Assembly: GCF_032714475.1 (NCBI RefSeq)
Contig: NZ_JAWDKD010000026.1
Location: 12,427 to 76,426 of the forward strand
DNA length: 64,000 nucleotides
Source: Methanolapillus africanus
Lineage (GTDB): Archaea; Halobacteriota; Methanosarcinia; Methanosarcinales; Methanosarcinaceae
Direction: 5' to 3'
Part shown: one piece after another, positions 8,872 to 18,307 of the stretch
Layout of the letters: each line of letters begins with the position of its first letter
Numbering within the stretch: the stretch's first letter is position 1
Notes under the pieces: generated by a model
The model's input: the letters and a program-made list of their open reading frames with translations, nothing else
The model's database searches: none
What the model was told of the DNA's origin: nothing
Made by a program: the position numbers and the translations under genes

Positions 8872-10242
8872 TTACATACCCAGTTTTCCGGGATTCAAAA
8901 TGCCATTCGGATCCAGTGATTTTTTAATGTCCTTCATCACATTAAACGCCGGGCCGCACTGTTTTTCAAGATACATGCCGCGCGCTGCGCCGATGCCGTG
9001 TTCGGAACTGACGGTTCCGCCCAGCTCAATCGCCGCCAAATGCAAACGATCAGCCGCTTCATTGAGTTTTTCCCACTCTTTTTCATCCAACACATCAATA
9101 AACTGTCCGACGTGGATGGTTCCGTCGCCGATATGTCCGTAAATCATCGGCAAAAGCCCGACGTCGTCGGCGATTTCATACACTTTGGCCAGCATTTCCG
9201 GCAATTTTTTGATCGGAACGCCCAAGTCTTCCCCGACATAGATTCTGGTTTTGGTCGGATCCATTTTAGAAACCGCTGCGCCGAGAAGGCTTCTCGCGTC
9301 CCAGATTTCTTTCATTTTGACCGGGTCACCCGTCACCAAAACGCTGCTCGCAATGTCTTTGCAGGCGGCCGCCAGCATATCGGCGGATTCGTCCACCGCA
9401 TTTTTGCTGCCATCCACTTCAAACAAAATGACGTCGCCGTCTTTGGGCAAAACCACATTCGGATCCAATTTTGTCAGCACTTGAATGGATGTTTTGTCCA
9501 AAATTTCACAGGCTGACGGCGTGACGCCGGCCGCGAAAATGCGGGAAACCGATTGTCCGGCCAACTCCGGCGTTTTAAACGACACCATGATCAATTTTCT
9601 GGATTTCGGCAGCGGTGCAATCTTTAAAATGGCTTTTGTGATAACGCCGAGCGTTCCTTCGGAACCCACGAAAAGCCGTGACAGATCGTATCCGGCAGAT
9701 GATTTGAGACATTTGGAGCCGGTGTTGATAACGGTTCCGTCAGCCAGAACCACTTCCAAATCCAAAACGTAATTTTTCGTCGTCCCGTACTTGACGCAGC
9801 GCATGCCGCTCGCGTTGTTGGCGATTTGGCCGCCGACGGTACAGGTCGCCGAGCTGCCGGGATTCGGCGGAAAGAAAAAGCCGTACGGTTTGAGTTTTTC
9901 GTTGAGTTTGTCCTGAACGACGCCCGGCTCGACGACGACTTGAATGTTATCGAGATCGATTTCCAAAATCCGATTCATTTGCGTCATGTCCAACACGATT
10001 CCGCCCGCCAGCGGAACGGAACCGCCGGCCAAACCCGTACCGGCGCCGCGCGTCGTCACGGGAATTTTGTTGGCGTTGGCAAACGCCAAAACTTGGGAAA
10101 CCTCCTCGGTCGACTTCGGCAGGGCGACAAAATCGGGGCGCCCGCGGATCTGCGAGCCGTCGGCTGAATAACAACAAAGGTCAGAAGACGCTTTTGTTAC
10201 ACGGCCTCCGAAGATACTTTTTAATTTTTCGTAAGTGTCCAT
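8872..10242 (-). CDS. FAD-linked oxidase, GlcD/D-lactate dehydrogenase family
   Basis: The 456-residue product has the PCMH-type FAD-binding domain (TRGAGTGLAGGSVPLAGG, then NPGSSATCTVGGQIANNASG) and the C-terminal FAD-oxidase domain ending in SSEHGIGAARG and LDPNGILNPGK. These are hallmarks of D-lactate and glycolate dehydrogenases. With the CCG iron-sulfur gene downstream on the same strand it should form a 2-hydroxyacid dehydrogenase complex. The spacer between the two genes (8693-8871) is a low-complexity AATTGAATGAAATT-like sequence, so co-transcription is likely but not certain. The exact substrate cannot be read from sequence. Confidence 0.88.
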   Translation of the reverse strand: MDTYEKLKSIFGGRVTKASSDLCCYSADGSQIRGRPDFVALPKSTEEVSQVLAFANANKIPVTTRGAGTGLAGGSVPLAGGIVLDMTQMNRILEIDLDNIQVVVEPGVVQDKLNEKLKPYGFFFPPNPGSSATCTVGGQIANNASGMRCVKYGTTKNYVLDLEVVLADGTVINTGSKCLKSSAGYDLSRLFVGSEGTLGVITKAILKIAPLPKSRKLIMVSFKTPELAGQSVSRIFAAGVTPSACEILDKTSIQVLTKLDPNVVLPKDGDVILFEVDGSKNAVDESADMLAAACKDIASSVLVTGDPVKMKEIWDARSLLGAAVSKMDPTKTRIYVGEDLGVPIKKLPEMLAKVYEIADDVGLLPMIYGHIGDGTIHVGQFIDVLDEKEWEKLNEAADRLHLAAIELGGTVSSEHGIGAARGMYLEKQCGPAFNVMKDIKKSLDPNGILNPGKLGM

Positions 10243-10493
10243 TGAGAATCAACAACAGTCGAATTTAATATTTTTTTAATATAATTTATTTTATTGTAAA
10301 CCTTATTTTTAATTTTACGTTTATTTTGGGTTTATATTTTTCATTCTTCATGTCGAATCCGTATATATATTTTGTTCAAACAATTCCGCAAGTTCAAATA
10401 AAATCAAAACAAAATAAAATCAAATTAAAAATAAAATCAAATTAAAAATAAAATCAAATTAAAAATAAAAATTCAGATCAATGGGGAAAAACA

Positions 10494-11177
10494 ATGAAAA
10501 TAAAAGTCAATGGCATCAATTTATTTTATGAGAAAGCCGGCGCCGATAACGGCAGACCGCTCATTCTGCTTCACGGCAACGGCGAAGACCATCATATTTT
10601 TGACGAACTCGCCGAAAAGCTCCGGCAGAACTTTACGGTTTATGCCGTCGACAGCCGAAATCACGGCGAAAGCGAACGAACAAATGATTATTCCTACGAA
10701 ACAATGATGAAAGACGTTTATGAATTGATTCAAGCGCTGGACTTAGGACCGGTCAATCTCATCGGATTCAGCGATGGTGCCATCATCAGTTTGCTTTTAG
10801 CGATGAAACACGGAAATGAAAACGTTGTTTCTAAAATGGCGCTACTGGGCATGAATTTAAAGCCGTCCGACTTTACCGATGAGAATTATCAATATATCTT
10901 GGAATTATATGACGAAACCAAAGACCCACTGGTTCAGTTGATGTTGGAACAGCCGAATATCGAGCTTGAAAACCTCAAAAAAGTGACGGTTCCGTCATTG
11001 GTCGTCGGCGCCGAAAACGATCTTTTCCGGCAGGGATTGTTTGAAGAAATCGCGACGACGCTTCCGAATGCCGAACTTCTCATGATGAACGGACACGAAC
11101 ACGACAGTTACGTAACGCATCAAGATGTTTTGTATCCGGAATTGCTTCGGTTTTTTAAAGAAAGTGATTATAGATAA
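10494..11177 (+). CDS. Alpha/beta hydrolase
   Basis: The 227-residue product has a complete alpha/beta-hydrolase triad: the oxyanion-hole motif LLHGNGEDH, the nucleophile elbow GFSDGA, the acid in GAENDLF and the histidine in NGHEHDSYV. It is cytoplasmic with no signal peptide. The substrate is unknown; relatives include esterases and small-ester hydrolases. TGGGGA precedes the ATG. The upstream 250 bases are AT-rich with repeated AAAATAAAATCAAATT units and a TATATATATTTT stretch near 10362. Confidence 0.8.
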   Translation: MKIKVNGINLFYEKAGADNGRPLILLHGNGEDHHIFDELAEKLRQNFTVYAVDSRNHGESERTNDYSYETMMKDVYELIQALDLGPVNLIGFSDGAIISLLLAMKHGNENVVSKMALLGMNLKPSDFTDENYQYILELYDETKDPLVQLMLEQPNIELENLKKVTVPSLVVGAENDLFRQGLFEEIATTLPNAELLMMNGHEHDSYVTHQDVLYPELLRFFKESDYR

Positions 11178-11223
11178 TTTAAAACTTTAATACATTTTTA
11201 ATTCAAAAATTCACACAACCTTT

Positions 11224-12048
11224 ATGAATTATGAAAATAGTTTAATTCAAATGAACTTCCCAATTGAAAAAAGCGAAGAACTTATTGTACTTGCTTTTAC
11301 TCATATCGATCTTGTTCTTCTTTTTACATTTTTAACTTTAGTCTTTACTATTATTGGTATATTGTATCAGCGTTAGACTCGCAGAAATGATCAAAAGACA
11401 AAAATGTTGTCAAATGAAATAGACGATTTAAAGGAACAGCTTCAAGATTACTATATTCCTCAAAGTAAAGAATTGGAGTCATTAATAAATTTCCAGACCA
11501 TTTTTTCCAATTCCTTGAGATGGACTTTAAATCCATTATCATTTAATGAATTCATTGATCATAATGCTGGCGAAAAGTCTATGGAAATTGTAAATCGAAT
11601 AAATGATTTGCGTGAGAAATATTATTATTTGGATGATGATAAAACAACAAAAAAGTACCATACTTCACTCGAAAAAATAAATAATAATTTGAAAGAAATT
11701 GATCGATTAAATAAAGAAATGTTTGAATCTTTTAAAATTATTGAAAGCCAAACAGAAAAAAGAGAACAAGAAATTTTTCGTTTGGATGAGTTGGTGAGAT
11801 CAAACAATTTGACGGCGGATTATAAAAAAATATCAGAAGAACTGATGCATTTATTAAACCAATCTAAAGAATCTATTACTGAGTTAGATAAAAATACAAA
11901 AATGTATGAAATGAAAATAAATAACCAAATTGATGAAATGCAAAAAGAATTGAAAGAATTATTATTAATAAATCAAAACAAAATTTGGTCTATCAACCTT
12001 CAAATCAAAAATAAGAAAAAAGAGTTAAAAATTCTATATTCAAAATAA
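11224..12048 (+). CDS. Membrane-anchored coiled-coil protein with in-frame TAG (possible pyrrolysine)
   Basis: Reading from ATG 11224 gives 50 codons, a TAG at 11374-11376, then 223 more sense codons in the same frame to TAA. The first part has one membrane segment at about residues 20-48 (LIVLAFTHIDLVLLFTFLTL and on); the part after TAG continues with TRRNDQKTK and long heptad coiled coil. A membrane helix, a basic stop-transfer stretch and a coil make one sensible protein across the TAG. Either UAG is decoded (pyrrolysine or read-through), or a second ATG at 11404 starts a separate 214-residue coil protein, or the gene has a nonsense mutation. Function is unknown. The gene is AT-rich compared with its neighbours. 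Confidence 0.6.
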
Positions 12049-12122
12049 TAAAAATACAAAAACTCCGTCTCCAAAAAGAACAAGAAGATGGAAAATAAAA
12101 AAACTGCCGCTTTTGACGGCAT

Positions 12123-12431
12123 TCATTCTGTTTTCATATTCTTCATCATCTTTTCGACTTCTTCGGATCCTTCTTCGTAAAAATCGGCTTCGTTGGGCTG
12201 AAGTTCGCGAAGCAGGCGCAGAAATTCTCCGGCGTGTTCTTTTTCTTCATTGGCGATGTCTAAGAGCACCGTTTTTGCGAGTTCGTTATCGGTGGATTCC
12301 GCCAATTGTTCATAAAGCTGAATGGCTTCATATTCGGCGGCAACCATAAAACGAATGGCACGAACGAGTTCTTCATGGGTCAGTTTCCGATCGTTTTTCA
12401 AACCGGCGAAGGGGTTTCCAAATCCGGGCAT
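12123..12431 (-). CDS. Ferritin-like di-iron protein (rubrerythrin/encapsulated-ferritin type)
   Basis: The 102-residue product is two helices with ferritin-like iron ligands: EYEAIQLYEQL in the first and NEEKEHAGEF (ExxH) in the second. This short two-helix form is typical of encapsulated-ferritin-like proteins, which dimerise to make a di-iron site that oxidises ferrous iron or removes oxygen species. No encapsulin shell gene is in the window. It is convergent with the coiled-coil gene and divergent from arcS. Confidence 0.7.
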   Translation of the reverse strand: MPGFGNPFAGLKNDRKLTHEELVRAIRFMVAAEYEAIQLYEQLAESTDNELAKTVLLDIANEEKEHAGEFLRLLRELQPNEADFYEEGSEEVEKMMKNMKTE

Positions 12432-12477
12432 AATAAACTGTTTTCAACAATATTATTTATATTTATTTTGAAATAAA

Positions 12478-12510
12478 AATAGCGGAATCAACAAATTCCG
12501 TTATTTTTTG
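12478..12510 (+). terminator. Terminator-like hairpin in the arcS upstream region
   Basis: An 11-pair stem (AATAGCGGAAT with ATTCCGTTATT, one G-U pair in RNA) with loop CAACAA is followed by a run of T. It lies about 80 bases before the arcS ATG, on the coding strand, where nothing upstream needs terminating. An attenuator or a roadblock between the divergent genes is possible. Confidence 0.45.
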
Positions 12511-12588
12511 ACTCGTTTGTTCTAAAAATTTCGATTTAATTCAATATCATAAAGAGAGTTTTTATCGAATGACGCGGTTTAAGTGCCT

Positions 12589-14736
12589 ATGACGAAATTC
12601 TTTGAAGTCGAAGAGCGGGACGGCGCGGCCCGCATCGGCAAACTTCTTTTGGACAAAAATATTAAAACGCCTTTTGCGGTCGATTCGGCCCGTTTGGCGG
12701 CAGATCCGGATTATCCGATTCAAAACGCGGGAACACTTTGGACATTCAAACCGGACGATTCGGAAGAAATCAAATCCGCCGTTTCCGAAATCAAAAAACG
12801 GGGGGATGTTGCCGGAAACAAACAGCTGTTCATTCTGCCGCGCGCACAATTCACGCTGACGTATCCGAATGCGGACGACGCCAAACGAACCCGAAAGATT
12901 CGAGAAGCGGTTCTTGAGGCGAATATTTTGAAAAAGATTCCGCTGGCAGGAATGATTCGTCCGACTCCGGCTTCTTCCAAACATTTTGAACGCGAAACAG
13001 ACGTCGAGGAAAATGTTGACATTGGAATCAGCAACGATGACGACAACTGTGATTGCTGTTCATCCGATTCTGCAAAAATAACAACACCCGGAGTCGTTTC
13101 TTCGGAGAATCTGGGATACGACGTTTATATTTTGGAAGGCGCCGGCACTTTTGAAGAGGACGCCATCGGTTTTTTCAATGCGTTTTTAGACATCAAAAAC
13201 CGGATTCCGTACGATTCGGCGCTTTGGCTCCCGAATCTCGCCACGCCCGAAAACGTTGCCGTTTTGGTTTGGCTCGGCGCCGACATTTTTGACACGACCC
13301 GCGCCGTCGTCGCCGCGTACAACGACCTGTACATGACAACGGCCGGAACCTTTTATTTGGAAGATTTGGCGGAACTGCCGTGCCGGTGCACGGCTTGTAC
13401 CGGAAAATCCGCCAAAGATTTGCGGGAAATGGAAAAATCCGAACGCGCCCGTTTGTTGGAAATGCACAACGTCGGCGCTCTTGAAGCCGAACTTTCCTTG
13501 GTTCGGGAAAAAATCCGGGCGAATCTGCTGCGGGAATACGTGGAAGGTCAATGCCGGACAAAAACATGGCTCACCGGGCTTCTCCGCCTTTATGACCGCA
13601 CCGCCGCCGGCGACAGCATGAGCGGTCGCGATGGTTACGCTGAACAAAACGCGCCGACATTCCGCCGGGAAACAATGTACGCCACCACGTCCGAATCTCA
13701 AAACCGCGCCGAAATCGTGCGTTTTGCAAACCGGGTTGTTGAGAATTATGAGGCGCCGAACAAGGAAATTCTCATTATTTTCCCCTGTTCCATGAAAAAA
13801 CCGTATTCGATTTCCAATTCTCACCAGCGTTTTATTCAAACGATTGAGCGCAACCGAAAATATGTGAATGAAATCATTATCACGTCCCCGATCGGACTCG
13901 TGCCGCGCGAATTGGAATTGACGTATCCGGCGGCGCACTACGATACAACCGTGACCGGACACTGGGATTTGGAAGAACGGGCTTGGGTCGGCGGACTCCT
14001 TGAATCTTATTTGATCAAAAACAAAGACCGATACAAGCACATTATTGCGCACGTCGAAGGTCCGTACCGTGAAATTTGCGAGGCCGTTTCCGAAAAACTC
14101 AATATTTCGATGATTTTTACCGGCAAAAAAAGCCTGGCGTCACAGGAAAGCTTGAAAAATCTGAGGATGGCGCTGGACGATATTGTGAACGCGTCCGTTC
14201 CGGCCGGCAGCGGAAAAGAATGGGTTGACGCGGACGGAAACGTCAAAAAGCAAAAGCTAAAGCCGACTCTTTTGAAGCGCGGCCCGAATGATGAAAAACT
14301 CGATCAAGCGCACGCCATTATCCGCTATCAATTCGGACGAATCGGCGACGCGCTCTTTTCGGAAAAAACAGTTGTCAAAGGCAATTTCCCGAAGTTCCAG
14401 ATTTTTGACCAGAATGAACAGTTGGCCACATTGGTGCCGCAGTTCGGTCAGTTTGCCATATCGATTGCCGCCGCTGAAAAAATCATTCAGTCGCCGGATT
14501 ATGCCGGACAATACACCGTCCGGATTGATAATTTCCTGCCCAAAGGTTCACTTCTCGCGCCCGGAATCATTGACGCGGACGAAAACATTCGCGTCGGCGA
14601 CGACGTGATCATTCTCGGTGAGAATGTGATCGGCGTCGGAAAAGCAAAAATGTCCGGATTGGATATGAAAACGGCGACGAAAGGTGTTGCGGTTTTGCCG
14701 AGGCACACGAAATGGATTGTTGAGCCGGAAAAATAA
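12589..14736 (+). CDS. arcS: Archaeosine synthase alpha subunit ArcS
   Basis: The 715-residue product has the TGT-like N-terminal domain, the diagnostic motif IIFPCSMKKPYSISNSH in the middle, and a C-terminal PUA domain (RVGDDVIILGENVIGVGKA). The TGT zinc site is kept as CRCTAC followed by a distant His. ArcS transfers lysine to preQ0 at position 15 of tRNA, after which RaSEA (3523-4563) makes archaeosine. It is longer than many relatives because of an insertion around residues 130-175 that includes NDDDNCDCCSSD. The ATG two codons after a GTG is used, since family members start MTKxFEV. Confidence 0.9.
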   Translation: MTKFFEVEERDGAARIGKLLLDKNIKTPFAVDSARLAADPDYPIQNAGTLWTFKPDDSEEIKSAVSEIKKRGDVAGNKQLFILPRAQFTLTYPNADDAKRTRKIREAVLEANILKKIPLAGMIRPTPASSKHFERETDVEENVDIGISNDDDNCDCCSSDSAKITTPGVVSSENLGYDVYILEGAGTFEEDAIGFFNAFLDIKNRIPYDSALWLPNLATPENVAVLVWLGADIFDTTRAVVAAYNDLYMTTAGTFYLEDLAELPCRCTACTGKSAKDLREMEKSERARLLEMHNVGALEAELSLVREKIRANLLREYVEGQCRTKTWLTGLLRLYDRTAAGDSMSGRDGYAEQNAPTFRRETMYATTSESQNRAEIVRFANRVVENYEAPNKEILIIFPCSMKKPYSISNSHQRFIQTIERNRKYVNEIIITSPIGLVPRELELTYPAAHYDTTVTGHWDLEERAWVGGLLESYLIKNKDRYKHIIAHVEGPYREICEAVSEKLNISMIFTGKKSLASQESLKNLRMALDDIVNASVPAGSGKEWVDADGNVKKQKLKPTLLKRGPNDEKLDQAHAIIRYQFGRIGDALFSEKTVVKGNFPKFQIFDQNEQLATLVPQFGQFAISIAAAEKIIQSPDYAGQYTVRIDNFLPKGSLLAPGIIDADENIRVGDDVIILGENVIGVGKAKMSGLDMKTATKGVAVLPRHTKWIVEPEK

Positions 14737-14748
14737 TCAATCGGTCAA

Positions 14749-15666
14749 TCAATCCGTTGACTTGTTGAACGGATTGATTTTTGATAAAATCCATATGCAG
14801 AAGACATATAAAAATCCGGCAATAAAGAGAGCAAAGCTGTATTTGATTGCTTGAATTGTCGTGTCTTCAAAAGGTGACGGCCCGAGAGAAAAAATATCTC
14901 CCAAAATTAAGATCAGTAGGGTAAAAAGCCAAGACATTAAGCAGGAAAGCGGAAGATATGCAAGAGTTCGGGACGTGATTTCTTTTTTGAACAAAAGTTT
15001 GTAAGAAATATAAAGAGACAAGACAAGCGGGACTAAAAAGATTATCGAGTCAATCTTTTCCATAAATGTTAGATCTGTATTATAAATATTATAAATTATC
15101 AAAAAGGCGACCGCTAAAATAACAAATGTCAAAACGACAATTATGGTTTTTGAGCGTTCTCCTGTTTTGCCGTTTGATGAAAGTTCTTTCTTTGACGAAT
15201 CATCTGTTTTTCTATTTTTGCGTTCGTGAATCAAAAGAACCAGATTCAGAAGAGCATAGTACAGAAATATGTATAAAAATGAACAATACAATCCGAACGC
15301 TGAACCATATAATCTGTCAAAAGACATAAGTCCTCCAAATATGGCATATGCCAAAAATCCGGTCATGGAGGCGACAACGCCATGAAAAAATACGGAAAGG
15401 CGGTAGTTAAATTTCGATTTAAAAATTAGGTACAAGATGCCCGATATCAGAAACTCCGGAATGCCGGATACGACGGACAAACGAATGATTTTCATAAAAA
15501 TTAATGCTTCTTGAGGTTGAAAATTTAGAAAAATAGTCTTTGCATAAGCAAGAAACATAACGAGTCCAAGAATTCCGAAAATCGCCCAATCCAAAGCGGC
15601 AATTTTGGTTTCATGCGGCCAATTTTTGATTTTTTGAATGAAACTTGGAGATTCGGAATTCGTCAT
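14749..15666 (-). CDS. Multi-pass membrane protein, twin B
   Basis: I do not recognise a characterised family. The 305-residue protein begins with a soluble IKNWPHETKIAALDW segment and then has about eight membrane spans, with a basic loop in the middle (HERKNRKTDDSSKKE). It is a paralogue of the gene directly upstream: both share KNWPHE near the N terminus and LFKKE(I/V)(S/T)xR before the last spans. Its ATG overlaps the stop of that gene (ATGA), so the two are translationally coupled and may form a heteromer. Confidence 0.65.
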   Translation of the reverse strand: MTNSESPSFIQKIKNWPHETKIAALDWAIFGILGLVMFLAYAKTIFLNFQPQEALIFMKIIRLSVVSGIPEFLISGILYLIFKSKFNYRLSVFFHGVVASMTGFLAYAIFGGLMSFDRLYGSAFGLYCSFLYIFLYYALLNLVLLIHERKNRKTDDSSKKELSSNGKTGERSKTIIVVLTFVILAVAFLIIYNIYNTDLTFMEKIDSIIFLVPLVLSLYISYKLLFKKEITSRTLAYLPLSCLMSWLFTLLILILGDIFSLGPSPFEDTTIQAIKYSFALFIAGFLYVFCIWILSKINPFNKSTD

Positions 15667-16634
15667 GATCTTTCCCTCTGCTCATTTTTTAGAATATTTA
15701 AAATTTGGTTCTTGAAGAACAAACAAATTTTTGTCAAACCCAGCATGAAAATTATGTAAATGAATCCGGCCGGAATACAAAGAACGAAACTCAAAACAAA
15801 TGAAATGATTTGATTTTGGAGAATTGAGTAACTTATGCTATCCAGGATCACGAATGAAAGGATGGAAATGACAAAGTAAATAATGAAGGTCACCTGGATT
15901 GAAAACGGCACGTATCCAATTTGCCGGGTGCTGACCTCTTTTTTGAAGAGATATTTGTAAAAAATCAAAAGCGATAACGCTATGATCAAAGATGGGAACA
16001 TGCCCCCTAAAAAGTAATTCATGAATGTTCTGTTTTCATAGTGATAGATGATGGCAGCGGCACATAAAAGAACGATTGCCATCAAAGTCACAATCAGAAC
16101 GCGGGATTTAAATCCGGAATCGTCATTTTCCGGATTGGACTCGCGGTTTTGAATCACATTTGACTTGGATTGAGCTTTATTTTTGTATTCCCGAATGACA
16201 AAAATCAAATTAACAACGGTGAAATACAAAAAGAGATAAAAAACCGGATAAACCATCTCAAATCGGGACCAAGCATAGCCATAATTATCAAATGAATTGA
16301 AATTTTCAATCATTCTAAAAAAAAGATAAGCGCCCATGAAAGTGACTGACCCGTAGAGAAGAACAGGCAATTTGTATTTGAATTTGGATCTAAATGTGAA
16401 ATAAAGCGCTGCCGGCAATATAATGAGAAGAAGGCTGAAAAGAACGACGTCTCCGAGGGAGATTAAATCTGATCGTGAAGCGTCCTCTGCAATCGCTCTC
16501 GTTACAAGTGAATCAAGTGACAGGAATAACGGAACCATAATCCAAAATAACCAATCCAAGACAGCAACTCTGAGTTCATGCGGCCAATTTTTGATTTTTA
16601 GAATTAATTTTTGAAGGTTGGAAGTTTCTGTCAT
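15663..16634 (-). CDS. Multi-pass membrane protein, twin A
   Basis: The 323-residue protein has about eight predicted membrane spans and the same KNWPHE N-terminal motif as the following gene, with which it overlaps by four bases. The function is unknown. The ATG at 16634 is preceded by GGTGGGG and is preferred to an in-frame GTG at 16643. The pair is divergent from the GNAT gene; the 285-base gap between them is AT-rich, with TTTATATATTC near 16789 as a possible TATA element. Confidence 0.65.
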   Translation of the reverse strand: MTETSNLQKLILKIKNWPHELRVAVLDWLFWIMVPLFLSLDSLVTRAIAEDASRSDLISLGDVVLFSLLLIILPAALYFTFRSKFKYKLPVLLYGSVTFMGAYLFFRMIENFNSFDNYGYAWSRFEMVYPVFYLFLYFTVVNLIFVIREYKNKAQSKSNVIQNRESNPENDDSGFKSRVLIVTLMAIVLLCAAAIIYHYENRTFMNYFLGGMFPSLIIALSLLIFYKYLFKKEVSTRQIGYVPFSIQVTFIIYFVISILSFVILDSISYSILQNQIISFVLSFVLCIPAGFIYIIFMLGLTKICLFFKNQILNILKNEQRERS

Positions 16635-16919
16635 TTTCCCCACCGTCCGTTAAAATTTCATATTCCTAAATTAAATTTGATTTCACTTATATTTTTGGAA
16701 TTTATTTTATGGGTTTCTATATAGAATCCATATTTTTAGAAGTTTCATTTCTGTTTGATTTAATTCTAAATTTTTTGAAACAATATCTTTTATATATTCA
16801 TGAATTATTTAATTCGTGTCCGGCTTCTTCTTTTCGGATACGATATGAATTTATAATCGAATTATAAATTATAAAAAATCAAAATCTTCGTGCGTACTCA
16901 TTTTTAAAAAGGTCTTCTC

Positions 16920-17450
16920 ATGAATCCGCTTCTTCCGTTGATCCGGCGTTATCATCCCAACGATGAATACAGTGTCCTGATGCTGGAAGCGGAAGCTTTT
17001 GAGGAACACAACCCGTACGAATATATTCAATTTTATGAAATTCTCAAAGACGGATTTTTCGTCTGCACGCTGGGTCCCGACGTGGTCGGTTTTGTCGTCG
17101 GCTATGCGCTTTCTGACGCCGAAGGCCACATTTTTTCACTCGCAGTCAGCAAATATCACCGCAACCAAGGGATTGCCGAACTTTTGGTCGATCATATCTG
17201 CACATATTTTTTGCTCAAAGGGCTGCAGAAAGCGTCGTTGGAAGTCCGGGTCAGCAACGAGCCCGCCATCAATCTTTACAAAAAACTCGGCTTTATGCCG
17301 GCTTGGCTGGAATCCAAATACTATTCGGACGGCGAAGACGGCTACGTGATGATGGTGAATTTGAACGCGTATTTCTATCAAAAAGAGCAATTGAAATTGA
17401 TTGAAAACAGAAGCGGAAAAGAGAGAATCGAGAAGAAGAAAATGAATTGA
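16920..17450 (+). CDS. GNAT N-acetyltransferase, RimI-like
   Basis: The 176-residue product has the GNAT fold with the acetyl-CoA loop HRNQGIAELL and the late-strand motif NEPAINLYKKLGF. This is characteristic of RimI/ArdI enzymes that acetylate protein N termini. AAGGTC precedes the ATG. A charged tail after residue 155 (KEQLKLIENRSGKERIEKKK) is not part of the fold. Confidence 0.82.
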   Translation: MNPLLPLIRRYHPNDEYSVLMLEAEAFEEHNPYEYIQFYEILKDGFFVCTLGPDVVGFVVGYALSDAEGHIFSLAVSKYHRNQGIAELLVDHICTYFLLKGLQKASLEVRVSNEPAINLYKKLGFMPAWLESKYYSDGEDGYVMMVNLNAYFYQKEQLKLIENRSGKERIEKKKMN

Positions 17451-17481
17451 GGCAAAAAATTCATTTTAATTTTTTTGATGA

Positions 17482-17865
17482 TTAATTGAGTTTTGAAAAG
17501 ATTTGAGTGGCTTCCCGAACCGCTCTTTTTGCTGTTTTTTCGATGGGGATTTCAAAATTTGGAGACATTTCATAATCGCTTAACGTTCGCCACTTTTTCA
17601 GTTTGGCAAGCTTATGTCCGATCTGCCGAAACGAATAATCTGCCGAGCGATTGAAATGAATTTCAAGGTTTTTATGATCTTTTCCGGTTTTTGAGCTGAT
17701 AAATCCATCATTTTTTGCTGCATAATTTCGGACTTCTAAAAATGCAGCGTAATAAGCACGCCCGATTGCCGTCCGATAAACAGATTCCGATAAGAAACAC
17801 TCTTTTGGCGTCTTTTTGATCAAGCATTTTGAAAGGTAGAGGAAGTGAGCCGGTTCAAATGTCAT
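17482..17865 (-). CDS. HEPN-domain protein
   Basis: The 127-residue product has the helical HEPN pattern: SVYRTAIGRAYYAAFLEVRNYA in helix one to two and KKWRTLSDYEM late in the protein. The second motif reads R-x4-Y and not the R-x4-H of nuclease HEPN toxins, so RNase activity is uncertain. The ATG at 17865 is preceded by GAGGGAG. It is the last gene of a three-gene run, 13 bases after the second of two paralogous small genes. No nucleotidyltransferase (MNT) partner is present. A toxin-antitoxin or defence role is inference. Confidence 0.65.
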   Translation of the reverse strand: MTFEPAHFLYLSKCLIKKTPKECFLSESVYRTAIGRAYYAAFLEVRNYAAKNDGFISSKTGKDHKNLEIHFNRSADYSFRQIGHKLAKLKKWRTLSDYEMSPNFEIPIEKTAKRAVREATQIFSKLN

Positions 17866-17878
17866 TTTTCGCTCCCTC

Positions 17879-18283
17879 TCAATATTTTTCGTAGCTGGAA
17901 ACCAAAAAGAAGCAATGCGCTGTCGGCCCATATATTTTTCCGGCTTCTTCACTCAGATTGAAAAATTCATCATCCAATTTATCATCCAATTCATCGTCTT
18001 CCTCAAAAATTGGGATTTGAATTTCCAAAAACCGGAAATCACATTCGACGCTGATTTTCATCGGTCTTGTGACACGGTGACTATACCGTTCTTTTAAAAC
18101 ACGAGTAATGTACCACAAGATATCCGAAAAGTTCAGCGCTTTCGAATAACGCTTTTTGATTTCATCGGCATCAACAACTAGAAACTGCTCATCTTTTTCC
18201 AAAGCGTCTAAAACGCAATTGATTTTCAATTTGTTCGAGAGATTTGAAAATTCAAATTCGGATGGCTTTAAATTTATCACCAT
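17879..18283 (-). CDS. Uncharacterised protein, paralogue 2 beside HEPN gene
   Basis: I do not recognise the family. The 134-residue protein is a close paralogue of the gene just upstream: both contain EKDEQFLVVDADEIKKRY near residue 30 and a strand-like FLEIQIPI near residue 88. It has an acidic linker EEDDELDDKLDDE. It is soluble, probably an alpha/beta fold. The tandem copy and the HEPN gene 13 bases downstream suggest one operon. Confidence 0.6.
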   Translation of the reverse strand: MVINLKPSEFEFSNLSNKLKINCVLDALEKDEQFLVVDADEIKKRYSKALNFSDILWYITRVLKERYSHRVTRPMKISVECDFRFLEIQIPIFEEDDELDDKLDDEFFNLSEEAGKIYGPTAHCFFLVSSYEKY

Positions 18284-18307
18284 TTTATCAACCCCTTTTT
18301 TGTTCTT

